Source: Szabonella alba
GTDB taxonomy: Bacteria > Pseudomonadota > Alphaproteobacteria > Rhodobacterales > Rhodobacteraceae
Direction: 5' to 3'
Assembly: GCF_016765775.1 (NCBI RefSeq)
Contig: NZ_JAESVN010000002.1
Coordinates: 1-64,000, forward strand
DNA length: 64,000 bases
Part shown: positions 49,835-58,097 of the stretch, piece after piece
How positions within the stretch are numbered: the stretch's first letter is position 1
Layout of the letters: each line of letters begins with the position of its first letter
Position numbers and translations under genes: made by a program
The notes under the pieces: generated by a model
Databases searched by the model: none
What the model saw: the letters and a program-made list of their open reading frames with translations, nothing else
What the model was told of the DNA's origin: nothing

Positions 49835-51246
49835 TGCGGGTTCTGGCCGCCTCCGCTGCGATCCTCGCACCCGGAGCGGCCCTTGCCTGTGCGCTGGCCC
49901 CCTCGATCATCCTGACACTGCCGACGGATTACTACCTTGCCGGGGCGGGTCTGACCGTTGCGGTGACCGGCCTTCTGGCCGCAAGCCTGCACCGCCTGCC
50001 CGCATTGCGGGCGGTGACGCTGTGGGACCGGCCCGTGCTAATTCCCGAGACCGTGACCAGCTATCTGGGCTTTCTGTTTCTGGCGCTGCTGGTGATTATC
50101 GGGCATTTCGGATCGTCCGATCCGATGCACAATCTGCTGGCGCTCTGGGTCTGGACCGGGCTTTGGGTCGCGCTGCCCCTGGCGATGATGCTGTTCGGCA
50201 ATCTCTGGCGCATGATGAACCCCTGGACCGGGCCGGTGCGCATCGCGCGGGCGCTGTTCGGGCGCAAGGGCGGCATCGGCCTGACGCGGCTGGGGCACTG
50301 GCCCGCCGTGGCGGGGCTGTTCGCGTTTTTCTGGTTCTATATCGTCTCGCTTTCGCCCGAGGACCCGCAGCACCTGGCGCGGCTGGTGCTGATCTACTGG
50401 CTGGTGATCTTCGCGCTGGCGGTGGCCGAGGGCGAGGACTGGCTGCAACAGGGCGAATTCCTGACTGTCTATCTGACGCTGATCGCCCGCATCGCGCCGT
50501 TCTGGCTTGAGATCACGGGGAACCGCGCACGGCTGCGTGCCGGGTTTCCGGGGGCGCAGGTGCTGGAGATGCCACCGCTTTCGCCCTCGGCCATCGCTTT
50601 CGTGACGCTGGCGCTCGCGGGGCTCAGCTTTGACGGGCTGGCGGGAACTTTCCGCTGGCTGGCGCTGATCGGGGAAAACCCGCTGGAGTTCACGGGCCGC
50701 TCAGCGGTGATGGGGGTCAACACCGCCGGACTGATCCTGTCATGGGCGCTGACGGCGGGGCTGATCCTTGGCGCGCTGAAACTGGGCGCGGTGCTGGCGC
50801 GCGGCCCGGTGATGGCGGTGGCGGGCGGTGGCGGCGGGTTGCGGGGCGGGGGACAGGCGCCGGATATGGGCGCGATGCTGCCGGTCATGCTGTCTTTTCT
50901 GGCCATCGCGGCGGGCTACCATGCGGCGCATCATCTGGTGATCCTGCTGACCACCGGGCAATATACGCTGGCGGCGCTGAACGATCCCCTGTTTCGCGGC
51001 GATGCCTTTCTGGGGCTGTCGGTCTATTTCGTCTCGATGGGTTTTCTGGCCGACCGTTCCGCCATGATCGCGCTGTGGAATGCACAATTCGCGCTGATCC
51101 TTGGCGCGCATGTGCTGGCCGTGATCCTGTCCTTCCGCCTCGCCGGGCCACATCTGCCCGCCCGCGCGCATCTGCCGCTGACGCTGCTGATGGTCGGCTA
51201 TACCGTGTTCGGGCTCTGGCTGCTGTCAGCCGCCCGTGGATTCTGA
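49834..51246 (+). CDS. Polytopic membrane protein of unknown function
   Basis: A 470-residue protein with about 11-12 hydrophobic segments and a leading signal-like helix. A histidine-rich helix (AGYHAAHHLVILL) and the loop LFGNLWRMMNPWTGP stand out. The latter recalls a group of bacterial membrane proteins often annotated as fenitrothion-hydrolase-like (FedB), but I am not sure of that link. No transporter family signature is evident. It starts on the last base of the AA_synth stop (TGATG). Possible roles are transport, redox coupling of the hydroxylase, or membrane anchoring. It is the last gene before the ABC importer. Confidence 0.7.
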   Translation: MRVLAASAAILAPGAALACALAPSIILTLPTDYYLAGAGLTVAVTGLLAASLHRLPALRAVTLWDRPVLIPETVTSYLGFLFLALLVIIGHFGSSDPMHNLLALWVWTGLWVALPLAMMLFGNLWRMMNPWTGPVRIARALFGRKGGIGLTRLGHWPAVAGLFAFFWFYIVSLSPEDPQHLARLVLIYWLVIFALAVAEGEDWLQQGEFLTVYLTLIARIAPFWLEITGNRARLRAGFPGAQVLEMPPLSPSAIAFVTLALAGLSFDGLAGTFRWLALIGENPLEFTGRSAVMGVNTAGLILSWALTAGLILGALKLGAVLARGPVMAVAGGGGGLRGGGQAPDMGAMLPVMLSFLAIAAGYHAAHHLVILLTTGQYTLAALNDPLFRGDAFLGLSVYFVSMGFLADRSAMIALWNAQFALILGAHVLAVILSFRLAGPHLPARAHLPLTLLMVGYTVFGLWLLSAARGF

Positions 51247-51275
51247 CAGAAGGGCCAGAGAACAGTGGACAGATC

Positions 51276-51289
51276 GTTTGTATACATTC
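51276..51289. promoter_or_regulatory. 14-base dyad-like site before the ABC importer operon
   Basis: GTTTGTATACATTC shares 10 of 14 bases with the perfect dyad GTTTGCACACAAAC at 43293-43306, and its core TGTATACA is itself palindromic. It lies about 63-76 bases before the binding-protein start, in the 105-base gap after the membrane-protein gene. A common regulator for both halves of the locus is the likely reason. Confidence 0.45.
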
Positions 51290-51351
51290 ATTCTTAACCC
51301 AAGGCCGACGCAGAAAACAAACGGCCGCCCCAACAGAAAGAGGAGCATGCC

Positions 51352-52629
51352 ATGACCACCGGACTTCTCAGACCCTCCCGCCGCACGCTGCTGTCGGGCC
51401 TTGCCGCCGGGGCCTCGGCGCTGGCCTTGCCGCGCTTCGTGCAGGCGCAAAGTTCTGCCCCGATCAAGCTGGGCTTTCAGCTGCACCGCACCGGGATCGG
51501 TGCCGCCTATGGGCGCTGGTATGAACGCACGGCACAGGCCGCGCTGAAGAAGCTGAATGATGAGGGCGGCATCAATGGCCGCCCGGTCGAGATCCTGTTT
51601 GAGGATGACGGCACCGACCCCCGGCGCGGCGCCGAAGTGGTCGAGAAACTGACCAGTCAGGCCGGGTGCGACGTGATCTTCGGGCCGCTTTTCTCGCATG
51701 TCGTGATCGGATCGGCCCCAAGGGCGGGTGAATTGAAAGTGCCCTATCTGGTCTGTTCCGAAGGCTTCCATGTGGCATCCGGCATGCTGAACCGCTGGTC
51801 GCTGCAGCCCGGCATCTCGGATGTGCGCGCGCAGGCCTCGTCCATGGCGCCCTGGATCGCGAATACGCTGGGCAAGAAGGTCACGATGGTCTTTCCCGAC
51901 TATGCCTTCGGCCATGACCACCGCGATTACTTCACCCCGGCCATCGAGGCGGCGGGCGGTGAGGTCATCAAGCATATCGCAATCCCGCCGACCGAAACCT
52001 CCTTCACCCGCTATCTGCCGCAGATCCCGCGCGACACCGAGGTGTTGTATCACGTCATGGTCGGCCCGGCGGTCCTGACCTTCGTCAAGGAACTTGGCGA
52101 ATTCTACGGTTCTGGCGCGCGGCCCGAGATCTTTGGCTTCATCGACAGTCTGGAAGCCGTCGATATTGCCTCACCGGGCCTGGAATTTCTGGAAGGCACG
52201 CATTTCTGGGAAGGCATGTGCCGCACGAAACAGGAAGGCGAATCCGAGGCGGAAACCGCCTATCGCGCCGCCGTGGGCGTGGATGACAACGGCGCCTCGG
52301 TTTCGGATGCGCGGGATGTCTCGACCTATGCGCATATGTTCTCCTGCTGGGAGACGCTGTTCGTCATCAAGGAAGGGATGGAGGCCGCGGGTTATCAGGG
52401 GCCGGACGACCGGCAGAAATTCGTCGAGGCCATCGAGGCGATGACCGCCTTCAGCGCAGGCGCCACCCATCCGCAGGGGGACAAGGTGTTCAACGGCAAG
52501 ACCCATCAGGTCTTCACCCCGCAATTCGTCTCGAAGGTCGAGGGGGGCAAGCTGCTGCGGGTCCATACAACGACGCTTGAGGACGGGATGTATGAGGATG
52601 CGGTGGATTACACCACCATGTCCTTCTGA
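51352..52629 (+). CDS. Branched-chain/amide-type ABC importer substrate-binding protein
   Basis: A 425-residue periplasmic protein with a Tat-like signal (RPSRRTLLSGLAAGASALALPRFVQA). The mature part is of the LivK/amide-binding class: IKLGFQLHRTGIGAAYGRWYERTAQAALKKLNDEGGINGRPVEILFEDDGTDPRRG. These bind amino acids, amides, ureas or aromatic acids. An AGAGGAGCATGCC ribosome site precedes the ATG. It is the first gene of a five-gene importer set that leads into hyuAB. The probable ligand is the heterocycle or amide processed by the neighbouring enzymes. Confidence 0.88.
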   Translation: MTTGLLRPSRRTLLSGLAAGASALALPRFVQAQSSAPIKLGFQLHRTGIGAAYGRWYERTAQAALKKLNDEGGINGRPVEILFEDDGTDPRRGAEVVEKLTSQAGCDVIFGPLFSHVVIGSAPRAGELKVPYLVCSEGFHVASGMLNRWSLQPGISDVRAQASSMAPWIANTLGKKVTMVFPDYAFGHDHRDYFTPAIEAAGGEVIKHIAIPPTETSFTRYLPQIPRDTEVLYHVMVGPAVLTFVKELGEFYGSGARPEIFGFIDSLEAVDIASPGLEFLEGTHFWEGMCRTKQEGESEAETAYRAAVGVDDNGASVSDARDVSTYAHMFSCWETLFVIKEGMEAAGYQGPDDRQKFVEAIEAMTAFSAGATHPQGDKVFNGKTHQVFTPQFVSKVEGGKLLRVHTTTLEDGMYEDAVDYTTMSF

Positions 52630-52646
52630 TCCTGCGCCAACAGGGG

Positions 52647-52695
52647 AGGGGGCGCTGCCCCCTCGCCGCGTGGCGGCTTACCCCCGAGGTATTTT
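52647..52695 (-). repeat. Paired-hairpin intergenic repeat, copy C (inverted)
   Basis: On the minus strand it begins AAAATACC (52688-52695), passes CGGGGGT, and ends in AGGGGGC-AGC-GCCCCCT (52647-52663). It lies between the binding-protein and LivH-like genes, in opposite orientation to copies A, B and D. In the plus direction the GC-rich hairpin comes first and may attenuate the transcript after the binding protein. Confidence 0.7.
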
Positions 52696-52737
52696 CGCCA
52701 GGATGAAATGAAGGCTCTTTTGCGGATGGATCGCTGA

Positions 52738-53616
52738 ATGGAGTTCGGTCCCTTTCTTCTGCTTGCCCTGATGGAGGGCATGGTCATGTCCGCCGTGCTG
52801 GCGCTGACTGCTGTCGGGCTGAGCCTTGTGTTCGGCGTGATGCGGGTGGTCAATGTCGCGCATGGCGAGTTTTTCATGCTGGGCGCGGTGGCGGCATGGT
52901 TCGTGACGCAGGCGGTGCCGGGGCATCCCGCCCTTGGCTTTGCCGCAGCGCTGCTGCTGGCGCCCCTGTTCGTGGGGGCGGTGGCGGCGCTGGCCGACGG
53001 GCTGATCCTGAAACGGCTGAACTATGACCCCGAGGCGACAATCGTCGCAACCATCGGTCTGTCCTATATCTTCCAGCAGGCCGCGCTCAGCTTTTACGGG
53101 CCCGATGCGCGGCCGGTGCTGGCCCCGTTTGATCTGCGGCTGCAACTGCCCTGGTTCGGTTATTCCGGCTACAAGATCGCGGTGGTGATCGCGGCGGCGC
53201 TGATCCTGATCGGGATATGGCTGTTCATGACGCGCAGCCGGGCCGGGCTGGTCATGCGCGCCACGCAGGCCGACCGCGACACCGCGCGTGCCTTCGGCAT
53301 CAATGTCGACCGGGTGTTCGCGACGGTCTTTGCCCTTGGGGCGGCGATGGCGGCGATGGGGGCGGTTCTGATCGTGCCGATCCAGCAGGCGCATTACCTG
53401 ATGGGACATGATCCGCTGCTGTTGTCCTTCATCGTGGTCATCATCGGCGGCTTGGGGTCCTTGCGCGGCACGCTGGTCGCAGCACTGCTGATCGGGCTGT
53501 CGGATGGGGTGATTTCGGTCTTCTTCTCGCCCACGCTGGCCAAGATCCTTGCCACGCTGTTCGTCGCGCTGGTGCTGGTCTTCCGTCCGCAGGGCCTGTT
53601 CGGAGGGCAGCGATGA
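52738..53616 (+). CDS. Branched-chain/amide-type ABC importer permease (LivH family)
   Basis: A 292-residue permease with about eight hydrophobic segments. The LivH motif GLSLVFGVMRVVNVAHGEFFMLGA is at the start, and SRAGLVMRATQADRDTARAFGINVDRVFATVFALG contains the ATPase-coupling loop. It ends FRPQGLFGGQR, typical for the family. Its stop overlaps the next permease gene by four bases. Confidence 0.9.
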   Translation: MEFGPFLLLALMEGMVMSAVLALTAVGLSLVFGVMRVVNVAHGEFFMLGAVAAWFVTQAVPGHPALGFAAALLLAPLFVGAVAALADGLILKRLNYDPEATIVATIGLSYIFQQAALSFYGPDARPVLAPFDLRLQLPWFGYSGYKIAVVIAAALILIGIWLFMTRSRAGLVMRATQADRDTARAFGINVDRVFATVFALGAAMAAMGAVLIVPIQQAHYLMGHDPLLLSFIVVIIGGLGSLRGTLVAALLIGLSDGVISVFFSPTLAKILATLFVALVLVFRPQGLFGGQR

Positions 53617-54560
53617 CCCGGTTCCTTGACCGCAGCCTGATCCTGCATCTGGCGGTGATCGCGGCGCTTTTCGCGGCGCAATACCTGCTGCCTTCCTATC
53701 ACCACACCAATATTGCGCGCATCATGGTGCTGGCGGTCTTCGCCATGGGCTACAATATCGCCTTTGGCTATACCGGGCTGCTGAGCCTTGGCCATGCGCT
53801 GTTCTTCGCGGCCGGGCTGTATGCAACCGGGCTGGGGGTCGAACAATGGGGGCTGCCGACCGGCATCGCCCTGATTGGGGGGCTGGCGGCGGGCGGGGCG
53901 GTCGCGGTGGCAACCGGGCTGCTGGCGTTGCGCACCGGGGGTGTCTCTTTCATGATTGTGACGCTGATGTTCGCGCAGGCGGGCTATCTCACGATCCTTT
54001 ATTTCGGCGCCGTCACGCGCGGGGATGAGGGATTCGTGATCTCCACCGCCGCGCGCAGCCTTGGCGGGCTGGTCCTGTCGGACAGCACGACGCGCTATTT
54101 CATGGCGCTGGCGCTGTTTGCGGTCGCGATGCTGGCGAAACTGGCGCTGGTGCGGTCTCCCACCGGCCGGGTGCTGGTGGCGCTGCGCGAGAATGAAGAG
54201 CGTTCCCGCATGCTGGGCTTCGATCCCTTCCGCTACAAGCTGCTGGCCCTTGGCATATCGGGGCTTTACGCGGGGGCTGCGGGGGCGGCCTATGCGGTGC
54301 TGTTCGGCTATGTCGGGGCGACCTTCGCCTCGATCCAGTATTCGATCCTGCCGCTGCTTTATGTGCTTCTGGGTGGGGCGGGCACGGTGCTGGGGCCCTT
54401 CCTTGGCGCGCTGGTGATGTTCTACCTGATCGACATTTCGTCAGGCTATACCACCGCGCATCTGGCCGTGGTGGGGCTGGCGCTGCTGATCCTTGTCTTG
54501 TTCGCGCCCAAGGGCATTCTGGGCGCACTGCGCGAAAGGGGGCTGAAATGGCTGCCGTGA
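53613..54560 (+). CDS. Branched-chain/amide-type ABC importer permease (LivM family)
   Basis: A 315-residue permease. Family signs are MGYNIAFGYTGLLSLGHALFFAAGLYA, the coupling loop SPTGRVLVALRENEERSRMLGFDPFRYKLLALGISGLYAG, and LLGGAGTVLGPFLGA. It ends FAPKGILGALRERG. The end overlaps the ATPase gene by 13 bases, indicating coupled translation. Confidence 0.9.
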   Translation: MTRFLDRSLILHLAVIAALFAAQYLLPSYHHTNIARIMVLAVFAMGYNIAFGYTGLLSLGHALFFAAGLYATGLGVEQWGLPTGIALIGGLAAGGAVAVATGLLALRTGGVSFMIVTLMFAQAGYLTILYFGAVTRGDEGFVISTAARSLGGLVLSDSTTRYFMALALFAVAMLAKLALVRSPTGRVLVALRENEERSRMLGFDPFRYKLLALGISGLYAGAAGAAYAVLFGYVGATFASIQYSILPLLYVLLGGAGTVLGPFLGALVMFYLIDISSGYTTAHLAVVGLALLILVLFAPKGILGALRERGLKWLP

Positions 54561-55267
54561 CGCTGCTTTCTGCCCGCGGGCTGACGCGCCATTTCGGCGG
54601 TCTCAGGGCCGTGGACGGGGTGGATTTCGATCTTGAATCCGGGCGCATCCATGCGCTGATCGGCCCCAATGGTGCGGGCAAGACCACTTTTGTCAGCCTG
54701 CTCTGCGGCCGCATCCCGGTGCAGTCGGGCAGCATCACCTTCGCCGGGCAGGATATCACCCGCCTGCCCGCCCATGAACGGGTCGCGCGCGGCATTGCCT
54801 ATACGTTCCAGATCACCTCGATCTACGCCAATCTGAGCGTGTTCGACAATGTCGCCCTGCCGGTGCAGCGCCGGGGCAGCCGGACCCTTGCCGCCGATAC
54901 GATGGCAGCGCTTGACCGGGTGGGGCTGGCCGGTCTGGCCGGTCAGACAGCCGGAACGCTGGCTTACGGCCATCAGCGCCTGCTGGAAATCGCGATGGGG
55001 CTGGCGCTGTCGCCGCGCCTTCTGATCCTCGATGAACCGACGCAGGGGCTGGCTTTGTCTGAAATCGACGGCTTCAAGGCGCTGGTCCGCTCAGTCATTC
55101 CTGAAACGACCGTGCTGCTGATCGAACACAACATGGATGTGGTGATGGATCTGGCCGAAACGATCACCGTGCTGAATTTCGGCCAGACCCTTGCCAGCGG
55201 CAGCCCTGCCGCGATCCGCGCCAATCCGGCGGTTCAGGCCGCCTATCTGGGGGGCGGTCATGCTTGA
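54548..55267 (+). CDS. Branched-chain/amide-type ABC importer ATPase (LivG family)
   Basis: A 239-residue ATPase with Walker A GPNGAGKTT, the LivG-type IAYTFQITSIYANLSVFDNV, Walker B LLILDEPTQGL and switch LIEHNMDVVMDLAETITVLNFG. The signature motif is LAYGHQRLLEIAMGLA, a variant of LSYGxQRxLEIA common in this subfamily. The C-terminus VQAAYLGGG is typical. It overlaps both neighbouring genes. Confidence 0.9.
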   Translation: MAAVTLLSARGLTRHFGGLRAVDGVDFDLESGRIHALIGPNGAGKTTFVSLLCGRIPVQSGSITFAGQDITRLPAHERVARGIAYTFQITSIYANLSVFDNVALPVQRRGSRTLAADTMAALDRVGLAGLAGQTAGTLAYGHQRLLEIAMGLALSPRLLILDEPTQGLALSEIDGFKALVRSVIPETTVLLIEHNMDVVMDLAETITVLNFGQTLASGSPAAIRANPAVQAAYLGGGHA

Positions 55268-55955
55268 GATTTCCGATCTCAGCGGCGGCTATGGCGCGGT
55301 TGAGGTGTTGCGCGGCGTCACCCTGACCGCCCGGGGCGGTGAGGTCACCTGCGTCATGGGCCGCAATGGCGCGGGCAAGACCACGATGCTGCGCGCGATC
55401 ATGGGGCAGGTCCGGGCCAGCGCCGGAACGATCCGCCTGAAGGGAACCGAACTGCAATCCCTGCCCGCGCATGAGGTGCCGCGCCATGGTATCGGCTATG
55501 TGCCGCAGGGCCGGCGCCTGTTTTCTGATCTGACCGTGGCCGAGAATATCACCATCGGCCTGATGACCCGGAACCACGGCGCGGCAACGCGGGACAAGGT
55601 TCTGGACCTCTTTCCCCGCCTGCGCGAAAGGCTGGACCAGCGCGCGGGCACCCTGTCGGGGGGCGAACAGCAGATGCTGGCCATTGCCCGCGCGCTATGT
55701 CTCGAACCCGCCGTTCTTTTGCTGGATGAACCGACCGAGGGGTTGCAACCCTCGATGATTGCCGCGATCCGCGACACGGTGATGCTGCTGAAAACCACCG
55801 GGGTCGCGACAATCCTTGTCGAACAGCGCGTCGATGCGGTCCTCTCGATGGCCGATCAGGTTGCCTTCCTGCAGAACGGCATTCTTGCCGAAACCTGCGC
55901 CGCCGCCGCCCTCACACCCGCCTCACCGCAATTCCAGACCTATGTCGGTGTCTGA
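55260..55955 (+). CDS. Branched-chain/amide-type ABC importer ATPase (LivF family)
   Basis: A 231-residue ATPase with Walker A GRNGAGKTT, VPQGRRLFSDLTVAENI, the signature LSGGEQQMLAIARAL and Walker B LLLDEPTEGLQP. The short QxxAGG-type start (LEISDLSGGYGAVEVLRGV) and size fit LivF. ATG 55260 is chosen because it overlaps the LivG stop by eight bases and gives the usual family start. It is followed by a repeat and then hyuA. Confidence 0.9.
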   Translation: MLEISDLSGGYGAVEVLRGVTLTARGGEVTCVMGRNGAGKTTMLRAIMGQVRASAGTIRLKGTELQSLPAHEVPRHGIGYVPQGRRLFSDLTVAENITIGLMTRNHGAATRDKVLDLFPRLRERLDQRAGTLSGGEQQMLAIARALCLEPAVLLLDEPTEGLQPSMIAAIRDTVMLLKTTGVATILVEQRVDAVLSMADQVAFLQNGILAETCAAAALTPASPQFQTYVGV

Positions 55956-55976
55956 CATGCTGCGTTCTCTTGGTTC

Positions 55977-56031
55977 AAATACCCTCAGGGGTGAACTGGC
56001 GCCCAGCGCCAGGAGGGGGCAGACAGCCGCC
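55977..56031 (+). repeat. Paired-hairpin intergenic repeat, copy D
   Basis: Starts AAATACCCTCAGGGGTGAA, then CTGGCGC-CCA-GCGCCAG (55996-56012) and GGGGGC-AGACA-GCCGCC (56015-56031, one mismatch). Order and spacing match copy A closely. It lies between the LivF-like and HyuA genes. Confidence 0.7.
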
Positions 56032-56063
56032 TTTCTGCGCGTCCGCAAATCGGAGCGCCGCGC

Positions 56064-58097
56064 ATGAGCCGCCTCATCGCGGGCGTCGATGTCGGCGGCA
56101 CCTTCACCGATCTGGTGATCCTTGATCCGGCCACGGGCGCGGTGCGGCTTGCCAAGGTGCCGACCACCCTGCGTGAGGAAACCGGCGGTCAGGCGGGCGG
56201 CGTTCTGGCCGCGCTGGATCAGGCCGGGGTCGAGTTGGAGGCCATCGGACTTATCGTCCATGGTACCACGACCACCACCAATGCCGTGCTGGAACGCAAG
56301 CTGGCGCGCGCGGGTCTCATCACCACTGCGGGGTTCCGCGACGTTCTGGAACTGGGCCGCCGCACCCGTCCCGCGCCTTACGGCATGACCGGCAGTTTCA
56401 CCCCGGTGATCCCGCGCGATCTGCGGCTGGAAGTGCCCGAGCGCATGGATGCACGGGGCCGCGTGCTGACCCCGCTGGATGAGGACGCGCTGCGCAGCGC
56501 GATTGGCACCCTGCTGGACCGGGGATGCGAGGCACTGGTGATCCATTTCCTGCATGCCTATGCCAATCCCGCGCATGAGCTGCGCGCGGCCGAGATCGCG
56601 GCCGGGCTCTGGCCCAATGCCTATATCACCTGCGGCCATGCGCTGCTGTCAGAAAGCCGCGAGTTTGAGCGCGGCGTGACAGCCGCCGTCAATGCCTCGG
56701 TCCAGCCCTTGCTGGAACGCTATGTCTCCCGCCTTGCGGGGTCGCTGGCGGCGCGCGGCTATGCGCGCGACCTTCTTGTGATGAACGGCAATGGCGGCAT
56801 GGTACCCGCGCAATCGGTCGCGGCCGAGGCGGTGAAAACCGTGATGTCCGGCCCGGCCTCGGGCGTGATGGCGGCGCTGGCCACTGGGCGGCGGGCGGGG
56901 ATCGAAAACCTGATCACCTATGACATGGGCGGCACCTCGACCGATGTCGCGCTGATCCGTCAGGGCCGCGCCCCGGTTTCCAATGAAATCGAAGTCGAAT
57001 ATGCCATGCCGATCCATGTGCCCATGGTCGATGTGCGCACCGTGGGCGCAGGCGGCGGGTCCATCGCCCGGGTCGATGCAAGCGGCATGCTGCGGGTCGG
57101 GCCGCATTCTGCAGGGTCCGATCCCGGACCGATCTGTTATGGCCGGGGCGGGACGGAACCGACAATTTCGGATGCGAACCTGTTGCTGGGCCGCCTTCCC
57201 GCCGCCCGTTTTGGGGCTGCACAGGATGCCGTGCGCGAGGCTTTTGCCACCCGCATCGGTGCCCCGCTTGGCCTGACCGCCGAAGCGGCCGCCGAAGCCG
57301 TCCTGCGCATTGCCAACACCCATATGGCGGGGGCGATCCGCATGGTCTCCGTCTCTCTCGGCGCAGATCCCCGTGATTTCGCGCTGTTTGCCTTTGGCGG
57401 GGCGGGGCCGCTCCATGCCACCGCCCTTGCGGCAGAACTGGGCATTCCCCGGGTGCTGCTGCCCGCCCGCCCCGGCATGACCAATGCGCTTGGCTGTGTC
57501 GTGGCGGACCTTCGGCACGACACGGTGCGCACGCTGAACCGTCCGCTGGATGATCTGGACATGGACCGCACGCATGTCATCCTTGCCGATCAGATCACCG
57601 AAGGCCGCGCCCGGATCGGAGCGGCAGGCATTGACCTGACAGATATCGAGACCGAGCTTTCCGCCGATATGCAGTTCATCGGCCAGACCCACCTTCTGCG
57701 CGTCCCCTTGCCCGATGCCACGCCTACCCGAACCGACCTGCAAGCCCGGTTCGAGGCCGCCTATCACGCACGTTTCCGCGTCTCGCTGCCGACGATCCGC
57801 GCCAATCTGGTCAATCTCAATGTCTCGGTCATCGGGCGGCGCCCGGAAATGGACCTGTCGCGCCTGATCGACCCTTCGGGGCGCTTGACGACCGCAACAC
57901 CCGCCAGCCACCGCCCGGTCTGGTTCGGCGGCTGGCAGGAGACGCCGGTCTATATCCGGGAGACCCTGCCGCTGATGCCCCGCATAGAAGGCCCCGCGAT
58001 CATCGAGCAGATGGACAGCACCACCGTCATCCATCCCGGCTGCACCGTTACGGGTGACAGCGACGGCAACCTGATCGTCGAGGTGCCCCATGCCTGA
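56064..58097 (+). CDS. HyuA, ATP-dependent hydantoinase/oxoprolinase subunit A
   Basis: A 677-residue ASKHA-fold subunit. GVDVGGTFTDLVILD binds phosphate, and VHGTTTTTNAVLERK, NGNGGMVPAQSVA, TYDMGGTSTDVALI and FAFGGAGPLHATALA are the other nucleotide-site motifs. It activates a lactam, imide or ketone by ATP-dependent phosphorylation; HyuB completes ring opening or carboxylation. Relatives include N-methylhydantoinase, 5-oxoprolinase and acetone/acetophenone carboxylase. No third small subunit (as in carboxylases) is present, which favours a lactam- or imide-opening role. It overlaps hyuB by eight bases. Confidence 0.9.
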   Translation: MSRLIAGVDVGGTFTDLVILDPATGAVRLAKVPTTLREETGGQAGGVLAALDQAGVELEAIGLIVHGTTTTTNAVLERKLARAGLITTAGFRDVLELGRRTRPAPYGMTGSFTPVIPRDLRLEVPERMDARGRVLTPLDEDALRSAIGTLLDRGCEALVIHFLHAYANPAHELRAAEIAAGLWPNAYITCGHALLSESREFERGVTAAVNASVQPLLERYVSRLAGSLAARGYARDLLVMNGNGGMVPAQSVAAEAVKTVMSGPASGVMAALATGRRAGIENLITYDMGGTSTDVALIRQGRAPVSNEIEVEYAMPIHVPMVDVRTVGAGGGSIARVDASGMLRVGPHSAGSDPGPICYGRGGTEPTISDANLLLGRLPAARFGAAQDAVREAFATRIGAPLGLTAEAAAEAVLRIANTHMAGAIRMVSVSLGADPRDFALFAFGGAGPLHATALAAELGIPRVLLPARPGMTNALGCVVADLRHDTVRTLNRPLDDLDMDRTHVILADQITEGRARIGAAGIDLTDIETELSADMQFIGQTHLLRVPLPDATPTRTDLQARFEAAYHARFRVSLPTIRANLVNLNVSVIGRRPEMDLSRLIDPSGRLTTATPASHRPVWFGGWQETPVYIRETLPLMPRIEGPAIIEQMDSTTVIHPGCTVTGDSDGNLIVEVPHA

